A stretch of 64,000 bases of DNA from Primulina eburnea (GCF_022965805.1 NC_133101.1:15037054-15101053), one strand, 5' to 3'; counted from the first letter of the stretch, positions 22,685-35,330 are shown. Notes: a model not told the origin generated them from the letters alone. Numbers and translations are program-made.

Positions 22685-23300
22685 AATTCCATGATTCTTT
22701 GTACTCTCGAGGTATCTTAAGATTCTTTTTGCTACTGCCAAATGAATCTTAATTGGTTCATTAAAAAAATCTGGAAATCAAGCTTACCGAATGTGTGATA
22801 TCCGGCCTTGTGTTGAGATAGATCAAAGAACCAATCAATTTCATGTGGAGAGTGGAATCCACCTTTTCAGTATCATCATTAACCAAAAATTTTTCATTCA
22901 ATGCCATTGGAGTGGAGAAAGGCTTACACTGGCTCACGTTGAATTTTTTCACAAGATCCTCAATGTATCTTTCATGAAATACAAAAACTCTTCCTGGACT
23001 TTTCTGGACATAAATTCCAAAAAAGTATTTAACAAGTCCCAAGTTCGTCATCTCAAAGCTTTCATCATTTTATTTTTGAATTCTTCCAGACTTTATTGGT
23101 TCGAAAGTAGATGAGATAATCAAAATAGAGACATACGACCAAGAAATCCTTTAAACAATCTTCATAAAGAGAGATCATTCACTTGTTCTTTGATTGAATC
23201 CATTTTTGATGAAATAGCTATTGATTTTGTTTATCCATGATTGGGTGCTTGCCTCAACCCATATAACACTTTCTTGAGTCAAAACACCTTTGTAGGAGAA
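22685..23300 (-). pseudogene. Copia reverse transcriptase C-terminal fragment
   Basis: The open part (23051 to 22761) reads MTNLGLVKYFFGIYVQKSPG and later SLIYLNTRPDITHSVSLIS, the conserved end of copia RT. The downstream frame (about 22760-22685) carries the RILRYLEST block after a frameshift, and the upstream part (23060-23300) shows degraded RT text. Without the 5' part or RNase H it is a dead fragment. Confidence 0.8.
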
Positions 23301-23365
23301 TATTCTGTTTAGCATAATAAACTATAAAAAGTATAAAAAGTTGTGTGTATCAGATATAATATTGT

Positions 23366-24190
23366 CTCAAATGTTGTAACACCCAGTGAAACCACGCAGT
23401 AGAATAATATCACACAAAAAAATAACTTGAACCAAAATAACTCTGAAATAATTTTGCACAAGTATGAATACTTGTGTGGTGCTTTATGGCAAAATAATAA
23501 AAAAAACAACTTAAGTTTAGAAAACCAACACTAGTGATTTTAACGAAACTAACTTTCTCAACACGCTGGAAATAAATTTGCTTTCTAAAAAAATTATAAG
23601 ACTAAAACGTATTCAAGAAAGCAAAACACGGTGCCGAAAACTGAAGCAATAAAAATGCAATCTTCAGCCAATACTTTCACGCGTGTTGTCTACAGATGTC
23701 TCCAACAATCACGACAATACGTGAAACAATACTCTTCAAAGCACCAGCATCCTTGTAAATTATTTTTGCTGAAAATCACGACGTACAAAAGTGCAACAGT
23801 AAGCTGACACGAAAACTTTCAAGAGAGGAGTCAAAAGCCAAAAGTCACGAGAGCAATAATTGAAGAAGCTATTTTCTTAGCTTTCTTCCTTTATTTATAG
23901 TTTTCTCATCTCCTAGAAATTATCTTCAAAAAGAAAATCTACAACATATGGAAGTCAAGAGTTTTATTAGAAATAAACTCATTTTAAATAATTACACCAT
24001 ATCATAAAATTCTTATCATAATTATCACATATCTAGAATGGAAAAATCCTTAATTAAATATTTCGCACAATCTTATCAATAAGGAAAATATATATAAGGA
24101 AAAGATTATTTCAAAGAATAAATTATATCTTAGAAACCAAGAATATATACCCATTTTTTCCTTTCTGGACAAAATAACTACAAACATAAT
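23366..24190 (-). repeat. SIRE-type copia 3' LTR (minus strand)
   Basis: Lies just beyond three purine tracts (24210-24270) in the minus-strand direction. It shares blocks with 59095-60130: ACAAGTATGAATACTTGTGTGGTGC against ACAAGTATAAATACTTGTGCGGTGC, plus CTTCAGCCA, GTTGTCTACAGATGTC against GTTGTCTGTAGATGTC, and TTTATTAGAAATAAA. Boundaries are approximate. Confidence 0.55.
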
Positions 24191-24204
24191 TTTCCATGTT
24201 GATT

Positions 24205-24270
24205 CCATTTTATCTCCCCCTGAATGTGAGAATTCATCTCCCCCTGAATTTGATAACATATCTCCCCCTA
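24205..24270 (-). repeat. Triple polypurine-tract repeat
   Basis: On the minus strand the tract AGGGGGAGAT occurs three times about 25 bp apart, just before the LTR at 23366-24190. Multiple tracts of this kind fit the SIRE lineage. Confidence 0.7.
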
Positions 24271-24442
24271 AATTAAATCATGTTAGCACACATGATGTTA
24301 GCAGTGTTGACAACTCGAGTGACAAAACAGGGGAGAGACATCCATTGCATATCATCAAGGTAGAGCATACACTAAGCATAAAGAAAAGGCACAGAGCACA
24401 TCAAAACAAAATAACACAAGCACAGAGCAAAATGATAAATCA

Positions 24443-27400
24443 CTAATCTCTATCAATGTCAGCTTCATCTCCTTCATCGCTTTCTCTTGTTCCCAAAGGG
24501 CCAACTGTACAACTCCAACTTCTCTCCATTTTTTGCCCAGAATTGATAGAAACCTCTAGGGCCAGCTGATAGTCAACGACTAGATTCTCATAATAGAGAA
24601 AATTATCCTTGGCTTTAATGATTTTGGCAAGGGCATGATCTACCTGAGTCTGAATTGTAGCGGTGGAGATCATGACGTAACTCGTTGGAGATACTGTGTT
24701 GAGAGAGCTTTGTGGCATATCAGTGACATCAGAAGTAGTGCGAGACTCAGACCATGGAAGGTCTATCTTTCGATTGCCTTTGAATAAAGCTGGTGCAATC
24801 TTGAACATATTAATGATGCCAGAGAAGTTCTCATTAACGTCCCTCACAATCCCAGAGATTCGAGAATTCCATTTAACGACGAGGGAAATGGGAGCTTTGA
24901 TGATTTGAGTCCCCACTCAGCAAATTGAAGCACAGTCTCGAAGACTAGCTTCCTAAAGTTGAAGGCCCCATTGGTGCCAATGAAGTAGATGGTCATCGCA
25001 TGTTGTTGCGTCACAACGGTGGAATTCGTGGAAGGCATCCATTTGTGAATTGCAAGTTTGTGTAGGACATAATAGAATGATGTGAGATTGGTTGCTGACA
25101 GCCAGTTAAGATGAGCAGGGAATTGTTGAATAAGTCCCCTAGTGATTGTAGAGGTGACAACATGAATGTTAGGGATGAGTCATTCCATTTAATCAAGATG
25201 CGTATTATAGAATTCGTTGATCATCGTGGGATAGAACTAATACACCTTTTTCATGACAAAGACCTTCTCATACTTACTAGATCGCTCATCAGCTACACCC
25301 TGAGACAGATTGCATAGAGTTCTAATTAATCAGAAATCTTATCAAAATTTTCCTAGTAAAGGAATGGAGATCAACATTCTTCTCTTCTAGGCATTCACTT
25401 TTTGTATACAAGGACCACAGTCCCACTGATTTCTTGGAGTAGAACTGATTGGAGAAGGTGGTGCTCAAATCGTAGCTTTCATGATTAGTGTTGGAATCCA
25501 TGTTGCCAACATTCGGTGCAACATCAGTACTGTCATTGACTGCTCACCATCCAGAGTGTTGCGTATTTTTTGCTCGCAAGCGCACGGTTGTCAAGTTTTA
25601 ATATATGCGAGTGTAGTTACATTCTCATGAGGAGTGTGTATGTAAAAATATATCAGTGCTTGTAATTAAAATATTCACGGCTTTATTTAGAAAAAATCAA
25701 TAAAAGGTTTGGTTTACTGCAAATGAATTAATTGAAAATAAATATTAATCTAATCACCGAATCGAGAAAATATCAATGAGATAAAATATCTAGAGGAGTG
25801 ATTTCACTAAGTTTTCACGATAAATATTCCCAATTGAATTTATATTCTTGAATTCCAAGTATTTAATGACCAAGAACACTTAGTTATTTTATTCCCCATT
25901 TCTCAAGTGACGAATAAATTGTATCATTCAAATTTCGATTCAAACATTCATAATAAAAATCTAAGTTTAAATGACATATGCAAACGATGATCTCACCTAA
26001 GCCTCGCTAAATTTATACGCTTTCCGAATGATATAAACATTCAACGACGTGTCTCTAATGATATATAATCCTAGTCTTTCTCCCGGTTGTAGAATTAATT
26101 ACACAACAAACAATTTATATTTATGGCCAGTAAATTTCAAGTAGAAAAAAATAAATAAATACAATTAAATCAAAAGGAATTCGATCACATAAACAACCGA
26201 GTAAAATTATCTTATCAACATAGATACGTCATCCTATAGAATGGAAAATTTAGTTCATAAAGAAATCTAAACAAAAAAAAAAACTGTTTGAATGTTTAGA
26301 CATCACAACACAAGAAAATAAAGGTGAAATAATCAGATAACAAATCGGAAGTGGCGCCTCTGTCCACAGATTCGTCGTTCTTCCTTTTATGTATCGTTCG
26401 GTCCGTGAACTCAAGCCATTTGATGTTTCTCGCCATCATTAGCACTGCGGCTCTGCTTGGGCAGTGCCTAGGAGCCCTTGTGTCGAGGGTGTTGGCGCTT
26501 TCTTCTTAGCGCTTAGGCGCTCGTGGTTCAGCAGTTGAGCGCTGCGGGGCTGAGTATTAGCGCCTAGACACTTATCTCTCGGCAGTGTAGGCTTCGTGGC
26601 GCTGCGCTTGTTACTCGGCATGATAGCGCTGCGGCCCTGCATTTGTGGCGCTGCGGCGCTTGTCCCCCACACACAGTAGCACTGTGGCTCTCATCCATCA
26701 ACCATTCGATACCAAAATTGTCCCTAATCGTCATCAATAATCCAATGGTGGTTTATCTCCTGCACGACACAAAAATAACAAATACCACGCGTAATTCTGT
26801 CGAAACTAACATAATCCAAATGAATTGTCATATAAACTAAGAGCAATTCTTGCACTTATCTCAGAGCAATATTGAAATTGTCAGTAGAGGTTTCTGTGTC
26901 TTCCTCAAAAATGTCATCAGAGCTCTTGGAGGAAGAGTCAGTGGAGAGTTCAGGGAGATTGTCCTAAAATTCTCGCAACATTTCAGAGTCTGGTTCTTCA
27001 TCAGAATCTCAGTGACCGGAATCTGAGGCAGAGTTCTTCGCTTTCTTCAGGTTTGCTAATACCTGAGCCAAGGAGACCTCGTCCTCGTCAGATGGAGTTG
27101 GTTCCTCTAGGTCAGATTTTGCAGCATCAGTATCAGAAATTGAGAGAGTGTCTCCGAAAGAGCTGCTTACAGTAGGGGGTGTGGGCTTTTTACGAGCCAC
27201 CAACTCGTAATCATCATCTTCCGACTCATCTCCAGAATCAGTCAGTGATGGTCTTATAGAAGACTCACCCTTGTGGGAAATCTCTTTGAGGGCATGAGAT
27301 TAGGGTTGTACCTTGCCTATATTTTTGATCATCTGACCGATGGTGGCGGTGGAAAATCTTGGTTCACAAAATAAGGAAGATTTTCAACGTCGATTTCAGT

Positions 27401-27592
27401 CCTCGGATCCCCTTGGGCAATTGTATTCAGGGGAACGAGAGTCTCCTCAAATGGGACGATTTCCAAATTCGAAGTAACAGGTGTTTCAGTAGGTATTGTG
27501 GGAACAAGAGCAACATCCTCTTCGTATCCAATCTCGCTTCGGATGTCTTGAGGATCATACCCTTGTCCTGCCATTTCTAAAATCAGAGACAA
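24443..27592 (-). pseudogene. Env-like / plant-transposon-protein ORF of a SIRE-type copia element, broken
   Basis: Read from 27592 to 24443. The start region (MAGQGYDPQDIRSEIG, near 27574) and an acidic Ser-rich stretch (27203-27009) are followed, after a 1.3-kb insertion, by a conserved-looking block (TIYFIGTNGAFNFRKLVF, LQFAEWGLKSSKLPFPS, near 24990-24880) and a final segment to 24443. This resembles the third ORF that SIRE-type elements carry between RNase H and the 3' LTR, annotated as envelope-like or putative plant transposon protein; its function is unproven. It is broken by frameshifts (for example near 24900), stops and the insertion. The position between the RT/RNase H remnant at 28700-29700 and the purine tracts supports the assignment. 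Confidence 0.6.
25557..26861. mobile_element. 1.3-kb insertion in the env-like ORF, LTR-like
   Basis: Starts TGTTGCGTATTTTTTGCTC and is flanked by CAGAG on both sides (25552-25556, 26862-26866), a 5-bp duplication as LTR elements make. It ends ...CTTATCT rather than CA. The inside has no domain but has a GC-rich patch of repeated GCGCTGCGGC/GCGCTTAGGCGC text (26440-26670). Probably a solo LTR of a gypsy family; the class is uncertain. Confidence 0.55.
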
Positions 27593-28699
27593 TTTAAAAC
27601 AAATTGTGATATATTATAGGATGTTGCAGATAAAATTAAGAAGAGTAGGGTGCTATTTGACCGAGAGAATTTCAAAAATATGAGTGAAAATTTGAAACGT
27701 TGTGGATTAAAAGAAAAACACCCACACACAGTTCAAAGGTAACAAAGTTGAAATCCATCAAATCCTAATATATTGCTCAGTTTGTTCCCAACGGTAAAAA
27801 ATTCTAATGGGTGAAAAAATATCTGAAAATCAAGCAAAGTAATGCGACTTTGATTCAACATAATTTTATCCAAAAATTGTTTTTAGGTTTAAACTTCTCA
27901 TCGGTCAACCCAATAAATCATCAGAAATCACAAATATTGGATTTATAGTAAATTCAAATTTTTCATGTTATTTTTTCTCTGTTAAATACTGATACCTTCC
28001 TGACTCAAAAAATATTCACAATACTATGTATATGCATATATAGTTATGGCTAACAAAAAATTGTAACAGAAATTGAAATATGAAAACAAATATGTGATTT
28101 GTTTACAGTTTACGTGTTTTTACTGATGTTGACAATATCTTCTAACAACACGTCCAATTGCTAAACCATCTGAATATAGAAGTGGTACCTTCCACACTAG
28201 AAGAACGGTCTTCTCAGGACTTTTTTAGGTAGCTTTTTCCATTTTCTTCTATTTTGATTTTTGTATTTAATTAAGAAGATGTAGCTCTCACACTAAAAAC
28301 ACAGTCTTCAGTGGACTCTTTTATATAACTATTTCTATTCTTTTTCTTCTGACACAGGACAAATCATATTTTTAACATTTCTCAATTTTTTATGTCACTT
28401 TTCACATGGGACAAAATCATTGTATACATGAATATCCCTCGACTACTTTGTGACCTAGACAAAGTATATAGTGTCCATGTATGTAGATTCAAATAAAATT
28501 AAAGAATTGTAAGCATATCAGAAGATTACGTAACTTAGTAAAAACACAAAATATAACAATATGAATGTAAATGCAGAATGCTTAAGTCCTAAAAATGCAG
28601 ATGCATGTTAGGTATTGTCCGAGAGATTGTAACATCTAAGACAACATCCGTGTAAGATCAGGATGCACATATGCTGAGAGATTTCCTAAGCTTGAAGAA
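27593..28699 (-). other. Non-coding internal part of the SIRE-type element
   Basis: Lies between the env-like ORF and the RNase H remnant. It contains duplicated text such as CACACTAGAAGAACGGTCTTCTCAGGACT (28193) and CACACTAAAAACACAGTCTTCAGTGGACT (28291), about 100 bp apart. No gene is seen. Confidence 0.45.
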
Positions 28700-29700
28700 T
28701 CTCTCAAATAAAATCTAATGTTTATTTGAATATGTTTGTCAATTGGTTATTTGTACCAACAAATTCCATGCGATCAAACTTTTCTCTACTAAATCTCGAA
28801 TAAAATGATGTCGAATGTCAATGTGTTTTGTTCGAGAGTGATGTACTAGATTTTTTGAAATGTCAATTTGCGCTAGAATTATAACAGTACGTAATTAGGG
28901 TCTCACTCTTAATTCCGTAATCTTCTACTATTTGATTCATCCATAAGAGTTTAGGGCAACAACTTCCAACTGCCACATATTCAGATTCAACAATTGAAAG
29001 TGTTACATAATTTTTCTTCCTACTATACAATGAGACTAAGTTATAGCCAAAGCAGAAACATCATCCTGTTGTGCTATTTCAATCATCTAAATCTCCAGCC
29101 CAATTGGCGTTAGAAAAACTTACCAGGTTGGTATTTGTTTCTGGAGTGTACCATATTCCTATGTCTATAGTTCCAACTATGTATCGTAGAATACGCTTCA
29201 CAGCTTTTAGATGTGAAATTTTAGGATTTTATTGGTACCGAGCACACAAACAGATGCTAAACATGATGTTAGGAATATTAACAGTCAAATACAAGATGCT
29301 TCCTATGTTACTGCGATGTAAGGTGTTGTCGATATTTTCGGCAACATCATCCTTGCACAATTTCTCACTCGTGCCTATAGGTGTTTTCATGTTTTTGGTG
29401 TTTTCGTTTGAAATTTTTTTAATCATATTCTTGGCATAATTACTTTGGCACAGAAAAATACCATCATGCATTTGCTTTGTTTGTAATCCAAGAAATAAAC
29501 TCAACTCACCAACCATGCTCATTTCAAAGGTAGAGGACATACATTGAACAAAATTATGAGCATGCTTTTGAGAGGATACACCAAAATGATGTCATCCACA
29601 TAAACTTGACAGATAAGTATTTCACTTTTAGAATTTTGAATAAAAAGATTTTTGTCTATTTCACCTCGTTTGAAGTCAATTTCGAGTAAATACCCTTAGT
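28700..29700 (-). pseudogene. SIRE-type copia RT C-terminus and RNase H, degraded
   Basis: The open segment 29540-29229 reads MSSTFEMSMVGELSLFLGLQ, QSNYAKNMIKK and GSILYLT, the SIRE-type RT end. Upstream, in another frame, ICQVYVDDI (near 29605) holds the catalytic YVDD. Downstream, 28860-28740 holds RNase H text with the SRTKHIDIRHHFIRD block. Frameshifts and stops break it throughout. A plus-strand copy lies at 30236-30960. Confidence 0.75.
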
Positions 29701-30235
29701 TTATTTTGTAAACTCTATTTAGTTGCAATTTTAAAAGCTAAAATTTCACTCTTTAAGTTATAATGCACATCGAAATATTTAATAAATATAATTAATATAT
29801 GCATGACATGGTAATTAAGCTCTGTTTGGACAAGTACTCATAAAATATATTTTTAAAATTGTTTTTAAAAAAAAATTAAAATTTTGTTTTAAAAACTAAT
29901 ATGGGTTTAAACAAGCATCCTATAAAAATATTTTTACATTTAAAAAGTAATATGTATTAATTTTCATAATTGCTTTCATTTTCTAAAAACATGAAAAAAA
30001 ATCTGAATTGAGAATACTTTTTGATTTTCGAAAACGTTTTACAAAAATATTATCTGGACATATATTTAAATTTTTTTACTTATAAAACACTAAAACATTT
30101 TTAATGTATTTGTGCAAACGAAGACTTAGATCCAATTTTCTAGAATAATCGTCACGATTTTATTAGTTTGGTACATTTTAAATTTGGTGATTGTGCGGAA
30201 TATCAAATTCTAACTATATAATATCAAGTTAACGA
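29701..30235. other. AT-rich spacer between inverted RT fragments
   Basis: Low-complexity AT-rich sequence with AAAATATTTTTA-type repeats. No gene was recognised. Confidence 0.5.
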
Positions 30236-30960
30236 GAACATCTCGCGGACTACGTTGAACAAAAACCAGTGGTATGGTAGACTGACCGAGTATTTATTCG
30301 AATTGGCTTCAAACGAGATGAAATAGACAGAACTATTTTTATTCAAAATTATAAAGATGAAATACTTATCTGCCAAGTTTATGTGGATGACATCATTTTC
30401 GTGCATCTTCTCAAAACATACCGATAATTTTGTTTAATGTATGTCCTCTACCTTTGAAATGTGAGTTAAGTTTCTTTCTTGAATTGCAAATTAAACAAAT
30501 ACATTGATGATATTTTTTGTGTCAAAGTAAATATGCCAAGAATCTGATTAAAAAATTTGCAAACGAAAATAATAAACACATCAAAACTCTTATAGGCTCG
30601 AGTGTGAAATTTTACAAGCATGATGTTGCCGAAAATGTGGACAAAACCTTATATCGCAGCATCATAGGAAGCCTCTTGTATTTGACTGCTAGCCGCACTG
30701 CATAATGTTTGGCGTCTATTTGTGTGCTACGTACCGATCAAATCCTAAAATTTCGTATCTAAAAGTTTTTAAGCGTATTCTACTCTGCATAGCTGGAACT
30801 ATAGACTTAGAATTATGGTACACTCAAAAAAACAATACCAACCTAGTAGGTTTTTCTGATGCCGATTAGGCTGGAGATTTAGATGATATAAAGAACACGA
30901 TAGGATGATGTTTTTACCTTGGCAATAACTTAGTCTCATGTTATAATCGGAAGCAAAATT
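30236..30960 (+). pseudogene. SIRE-type copia RT/RNase H fragment, inverted copy
   Basis: Plus-strand counterpart of 28700-29700. It reads SKYAKNLIKKFANENN, DVAENVDKTLYRSIIGSLLY and later GFSDAD followed by a degraded RNase H. The YVDD region appears as VYVDDIIF near 30379. Several stops are present. The text around 30250-30410 is the reverse complement of 29560-29700 with moderate divergence, so the two form an inverted pair around a ~0.5-kb spacer. Confidence 0.75.
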
Positions 30961-31352
30961 TTGTACAAAAAATACTAGGAAAAATAGTTTTCCCTACTCC
31001 TTGCTGAATAACGTAGCCCCAATGTGTCTGTCTTTTTATATTCTTTTTAAAATTTTTGTGTATCATTCATTGTCGTCACTTAGTTCTTCGAGTTCTTTTC
31101 ATCTATCACATCCCAAAGATCCAAGGAGATAAGGAAAGTCTGCATTTGGTTGCTCCAAAATGCATAACATTCTCCTTAAAAAATAGAAACTTGACTTGAA
31201 AGTAAGCAAATAAAGTTGATGTCATTTTGCCTTTCTGAAAGAGGAGAAGGCTGCACGTAGCCTTTAGAAATATTTCTGGGATCTTTCCAAAAAATATCTT
31301 CTAATTTTAGATGAGACTTGGAATGGTTATAGCCTATCTCTCCGGTACCACA
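30961..31352. other. Unassigned sequence
   Basis: No recognisable domain. The right end (TCTCCGGTACCACAT just before TGTTGGG at 31353) looks like a decayed tRNA-iMet primer binding site next to an LTR read on the minus strand. Confidence 0.35.
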
Positions 31353-31502
31353 TTTGTTGGGTGCGGAAGCGTAAAAATATGAGAAAATATGAATTTTTTT
31401 GGCTGAATTTGAGAGTAGCTACATCACACTCTTATATTTTGTTGTTTTTCAGCTTAAATTCACGTACATTAAGAACCACTTTACAGTTAACAAAGACATC
31501 TA
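31353..31502 (-). repeat. Old copia LTR, left piece (interrupted)
   Basis: Starts TGTTGGGTGCGGAAGCG and is cut at ATCTA by the copia element 31503-36756; it continues at 36757. The join recreates text seen at 3363-3395 (CAAAGACATCTA...AAGACTAGTC). Confidence 0.6.
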
Positions 31503-31981
31503 TGTTGGTCCCACGTGCAGAATTTGAGATAATAAAACCCGAAAATAAAGAATAACCTGGACACCGAGATCTACGTGGAAAACATCTAAAAATTATTAGG
31601 GTACAAACCACGGGCAAGAAGAAAATAATTCCACTATAATATTTTGTTGTGTACAACTCACTCACTGTGTTTCCCAAGAGAACATACACTCTCTTAATAC
31701 AGGAGAACAAAACACCTCACAAATATTATAGAACTAAGCACTCAAATGCTTATAAGATGAGAGAAAACTCGAAGAAGGGATGATTTCAGAATGAAGGGGG
31801 AGCTCTATTTATAAAACCTCTTGACCCCGTGAAAACGCGTTTTTATACATATCTTGAATAATGCGTTTAATACACTCTCTGAAAATTTCCGCGAAATTTC
31901 CTGCAGCCAATTTTTTTCCCTCAAAGAATAGTCAAATTTGAATTCATTGAATAATGCGTTTAATGCATTGTTTTGCCCACA
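31503..31981 (-). repeat. 3' LTR of the minus-strand copia element
   Basis: Plus-strand limits TGTTGGTCCC and GCCCACA. It holds duplicated AATGCGTTTAAT blocks near 31860 and 31955 within U3. On the minus strand the purine tract AAGTGGGGAAAA (31982-31993) precedes it. Confidence 0.88.
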
Positions 31982-32056
31982 TTTTCCCCACTTGGAGATT
32001 TGATTGAGGATCAAACATATCTTCACACATCTTTCAATCTTGCCTTTTCCTGCGGC

Positions 32057-33989
32057 TTATGTTATCGCTAGACCACTTGAGGATCTACACCACTCAAACT
32101 TATCAGTTTTCACTAGCTTGGTCAGAAAATCAGCTATGTTATCTTTCGTATGAATCTTCTGCATATCCACGCTTCCTTCTTCTATTACTTCCCGCACAAA
32201 GTGAAATTTTACTCCAATGTGTTTAATCCTGGAATGATAAGCTGGATTCCTTGCGATGTGCAAAGCACTCTGACTATCACAAAACGAAACAAAAAAAGAT
32301 TCTCTTGTTTGTGCCCAATCTCCTCCATTAACCTTTTAATCCATATTGCCTCCTTGCAATCTTGAGTAGCTGCCATGTATTCTGCCTCTGTTGTAGATAA
32401 CGCCACAACTGTCCTTAGTTTTGACACCCATCTTATTGTTCCTCCTGCAAGTGTAAACACATAACCAGTAGTAGATTTTCTTTTATCAGGATCACTTGCA
32501 TATTCTGAATCGACATAGCCCCTTGTAAATCCGTCTCCATAACATAATGGTATTCGAGTACCTTAGCAAGTTTGGTACCATGTAGATAAACCTCTAAGTG
32601 TAGGTATATATTAATGTTGTATGATTTCATAAAATTTATATATTAGATGAATGACATTACTATGTGGTTGCCTTAATGTCTTGCATCTAAAGATCCAAGT
32701 CTATCACGAGTGCTCCATATGATTCGATTTTAATTTCTACCTACTAGCATAGATTCAAAATCATTTAGAGGGTAGTTAAGTCATGTTGTATGTTTTATCA
32801 TTAGACTAAATTATCATCACCAAATAAAGTGACAATTTATCATCTAAATATTTTTTCAGGGCCCTGCTTATTAGAGCTTTTTAAAAACAAACATGGGAAA
32901 GGAGATTATTTTTAATCCTTTATCCATGTACCAAACCTGCCTTAATGTATCTAAGGATCCTCTCACAGTGCTCCAATGCTCTCGTCCAAGATTCGCATAT
33001 ACCGACTAACTGCTCCCACTGCTTGAGCAATGTACGGTCTTGTACAGATCATGGCGAACATCAAACTTCCCACTTCTGATGCATATGGTACTCGAGACAT
33101 CTCCATTCCTCTGCTTCACTGCTATGACACATCTCGGAGGATAACTTGAAGTTAACAGGAAGATGGGTCGAAATTGACTTACTATCTTGCATGTTGAAGC
33201 GTTGCAAGATTTTCTTCAAATAATTTTTCTGCGAAAGCCAAATCTTTCTGTTACTTCTGTCTCGATGAACTTGCATCCCTAGAATCTTGTTTGTTGGTCC
33301 CAAGTCCTTCATATCAAGTTCACTACCCAACCGTGCCTTCAATCCTTGGACCCGATCTTTGTTCAGGCCTGCTACCAACATGTCATCCACATACAACAGC
33401 AAAATAATATAATTATCACCAGACCTCTTGAAATACGTACAATGGTCTGCACTCAATCTGTTGTATTCAAGGCTTATTCAAGGCTTATGATATAGGAATC
33501 AAATCTATTGTACCAAGACCTCGGTACATGTTTGAGACCGTACAGAGATTTGTTCAATCTGTAAACCAAGTTCTCTTTACTTTTTTTCGCAAAACCTTCT
33601 GGTTGGAGCATATAGATTTCTTCTTCAATATCTCCATGAAGAAATGTCGTTTTTACATCTAGCATGATACTGCTCCATTTGGTTATTCCATCACGCTTGA
33701 TCTTATAGACCCATCTGTTTCCAATGGCTTTCTTCCCTCGTGGTAGTGTAACAAGATCCCAAGTTTTATTCTTGTCTAATGCCTCAAACTCTTCTTGCAT
33801 TGCTATCATCTACAAAGATACATCCGAGCTTTGAGTAGCCTCGTGGAAACTCAATGGCTCACCATCCTCTGATAATAGAAAATATCTTTCAATGACGTAA
33901 TCTGAAAGCCAATCTGGTGGTCTTTTGTTTCGAGTTGACTTCCTCACATTGGAAACTTCAGACTCAACATGTTCTTGTCCTTCGTGCTC
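32057..33989 (-). pseudogene. Copia reverse transcriptase and RNase H, damaged
   Basis: RT remains in pieces: 33809-33474 (MQEEFEALDKNKTWDL, then GNRWVYKIKRDGITKW joined directly to DVKTTFLHGDIEEEI) and 33456-33061 (ILLLYVDDMLVAG, the catalytic Asp pair; LKKILQRFNMQ). Compared with the related plus-strand element, the block that normally lies before DVKT (RARLVVK...FNEIFS) is missing, about 50 codons. RNase H continues past the MITE (32566-32941) in 32460-32209 ([17 protein letters not shown]) and 32263-32057 (VDMQKIHTKDNIADFLTK). The enzyme pair would copy element RNA into DNA; this copy cannot. Confidence 0.85.
32566..32941. mobile_element. Tourist-like MITE (376 bp) inside the RNase H gene
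   Basis: Ends GCAAGTTTGGTACCATG and, inverted, GGCAGGTTTGGTACATGG; flanked by TTA on both sides (32563-32565, 32942-32944), the PIF/Harbinger-type duplication. The uninterrupted sequence is seen in the plus-strand copia element near 41838-41850. No coding sequence. Confidence 0.85.
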
Positions 33990-35330
33990 TGGTACTGCTT
34001 CACAAGAAACTTGACCTTTGTCTGTCTCTTTTTCCACCTGAAAAACAGTAGTTTCTGAATTCAATGTGCCTTTTTCTCCCTTTACTTTATCTTCCTCGAA
34101 GATAACATCCCTGCTGATGACAAGCTTGTGCACAGTAGGATCCCACAAGCGAAACCACTTTACTCCGTCGGCATAACCCAAGAAGATGTATTTTCTGGAT
34201 TTTGAATCCAAATTGGATCTTTCTTGCTCATTGTACAGAACGTACATATGACTTACAAATGTGTGCAAATGAGAATAATCTGTCGGCTTCCCGGTCCACA
34301 TCTCCATCGGAGTCTTCAGATCAATCGTCACTGAAGGAGAACGATTGATAATATAACAAGCGGTTTTGACTGCTTCCGCCCAAAATGACTTTTCTAGACC
34401 CGTAGTCCTCAACATAGCTCTTGTTCTGTCCAACAAGGTTCTATTCATCCGCTCCGCCACTCTATTCTGTTGAGGTGTGTAAGCCGTTGTGAATTGTATT
34501 TTGATGCCTTCATGTTGACAATATGCATCAAATTCGTTCCTGATATATTCTCCTCCATTGTCAATCCTCAGATACTTGATTTTATTTTCAGAATCAAGTT
34601 CAAACTGCCTTTGAAATCTTTGAAGATTTGAAAAATATCTGATTTTTTCTTGATTGGATACACACAACATCTCCTAGAGAAATCGTCAATGAACGAGACA
34701 AAATATTTCGCCAAACATCCAAATGAATCATCTTCACTATGCTTTAGCTTCTGGCAGTAGAAGTGCCAAACTTCAATCTGTGTTGTTTACTGGTAACACA
34801 ATGCTCACAAAAAGGTAGTGAGACTTTTGTAAGTCCTGGCAGTAGCGTCCGTTCTGAGAGAATTTTCAACCGTCGTTCTGACATATGCCAGAGCTTTCTA
34901 TGCCATAACACTGTTAATTCTTCTCCCGAACCAATTGATGCGACAACTAGTTCTGCCTCTTTGTGTGTTTCTCCCAAAAGTACATACAAATTTGCAGCAA
35001 CTTTTTCCGCCTTCATAACCACAAGCGCACCCTTCAAAATTTTCATAATCATGTTCTCGATGCGGGTTTTGCACCCGATGTCATCCAATTGCCCCAATGA
35101 CAAAAGATTCTTCTTCAGTTCTTTCACATGTCGTACCTCCTGTATGGTGCGAATGGTGACATCAAATATTTTAATTTTGATAGTATCAACCCCAGCGATT
35201 TCCAAAGCATGCTCATTTCCCATGAATACAGATCCTCCTGAGATTGGTTCATAATGATCAAACCATTCTCTCCGAGACCTCATGAGCCACGTCGCTCCTG
35301 AATCCATTATCCATGTGTCACAAAATTTAT
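33990..35330 (-). pseudogene. Copia protease and integrase, damaged
   Basis: Protease site WIMDSGATW (near 35310), then the pre-integrase zinc region (LWHRKLWHMSERRL ... LPFCEHCVTSKQH) and the integrase core with LRIDNGGEYIRNEF and PQQNRVAERMNRTLLD (34550-34430). The segment with the first catalytic Asp (near 34700) is off frame and lacks about 30 bases present in the plus-strand relative. The linker before RT ends near 33990. Integrase would insert the cDNA. Confidence 0.83.

Noticed and set aside
26439..26672. 78-residue open frame in the 1.3-kb insertion as a gene
   Set aside because: Its composition reflects GC-rich GCGCTGCGGC repeats; no domain and no start context.
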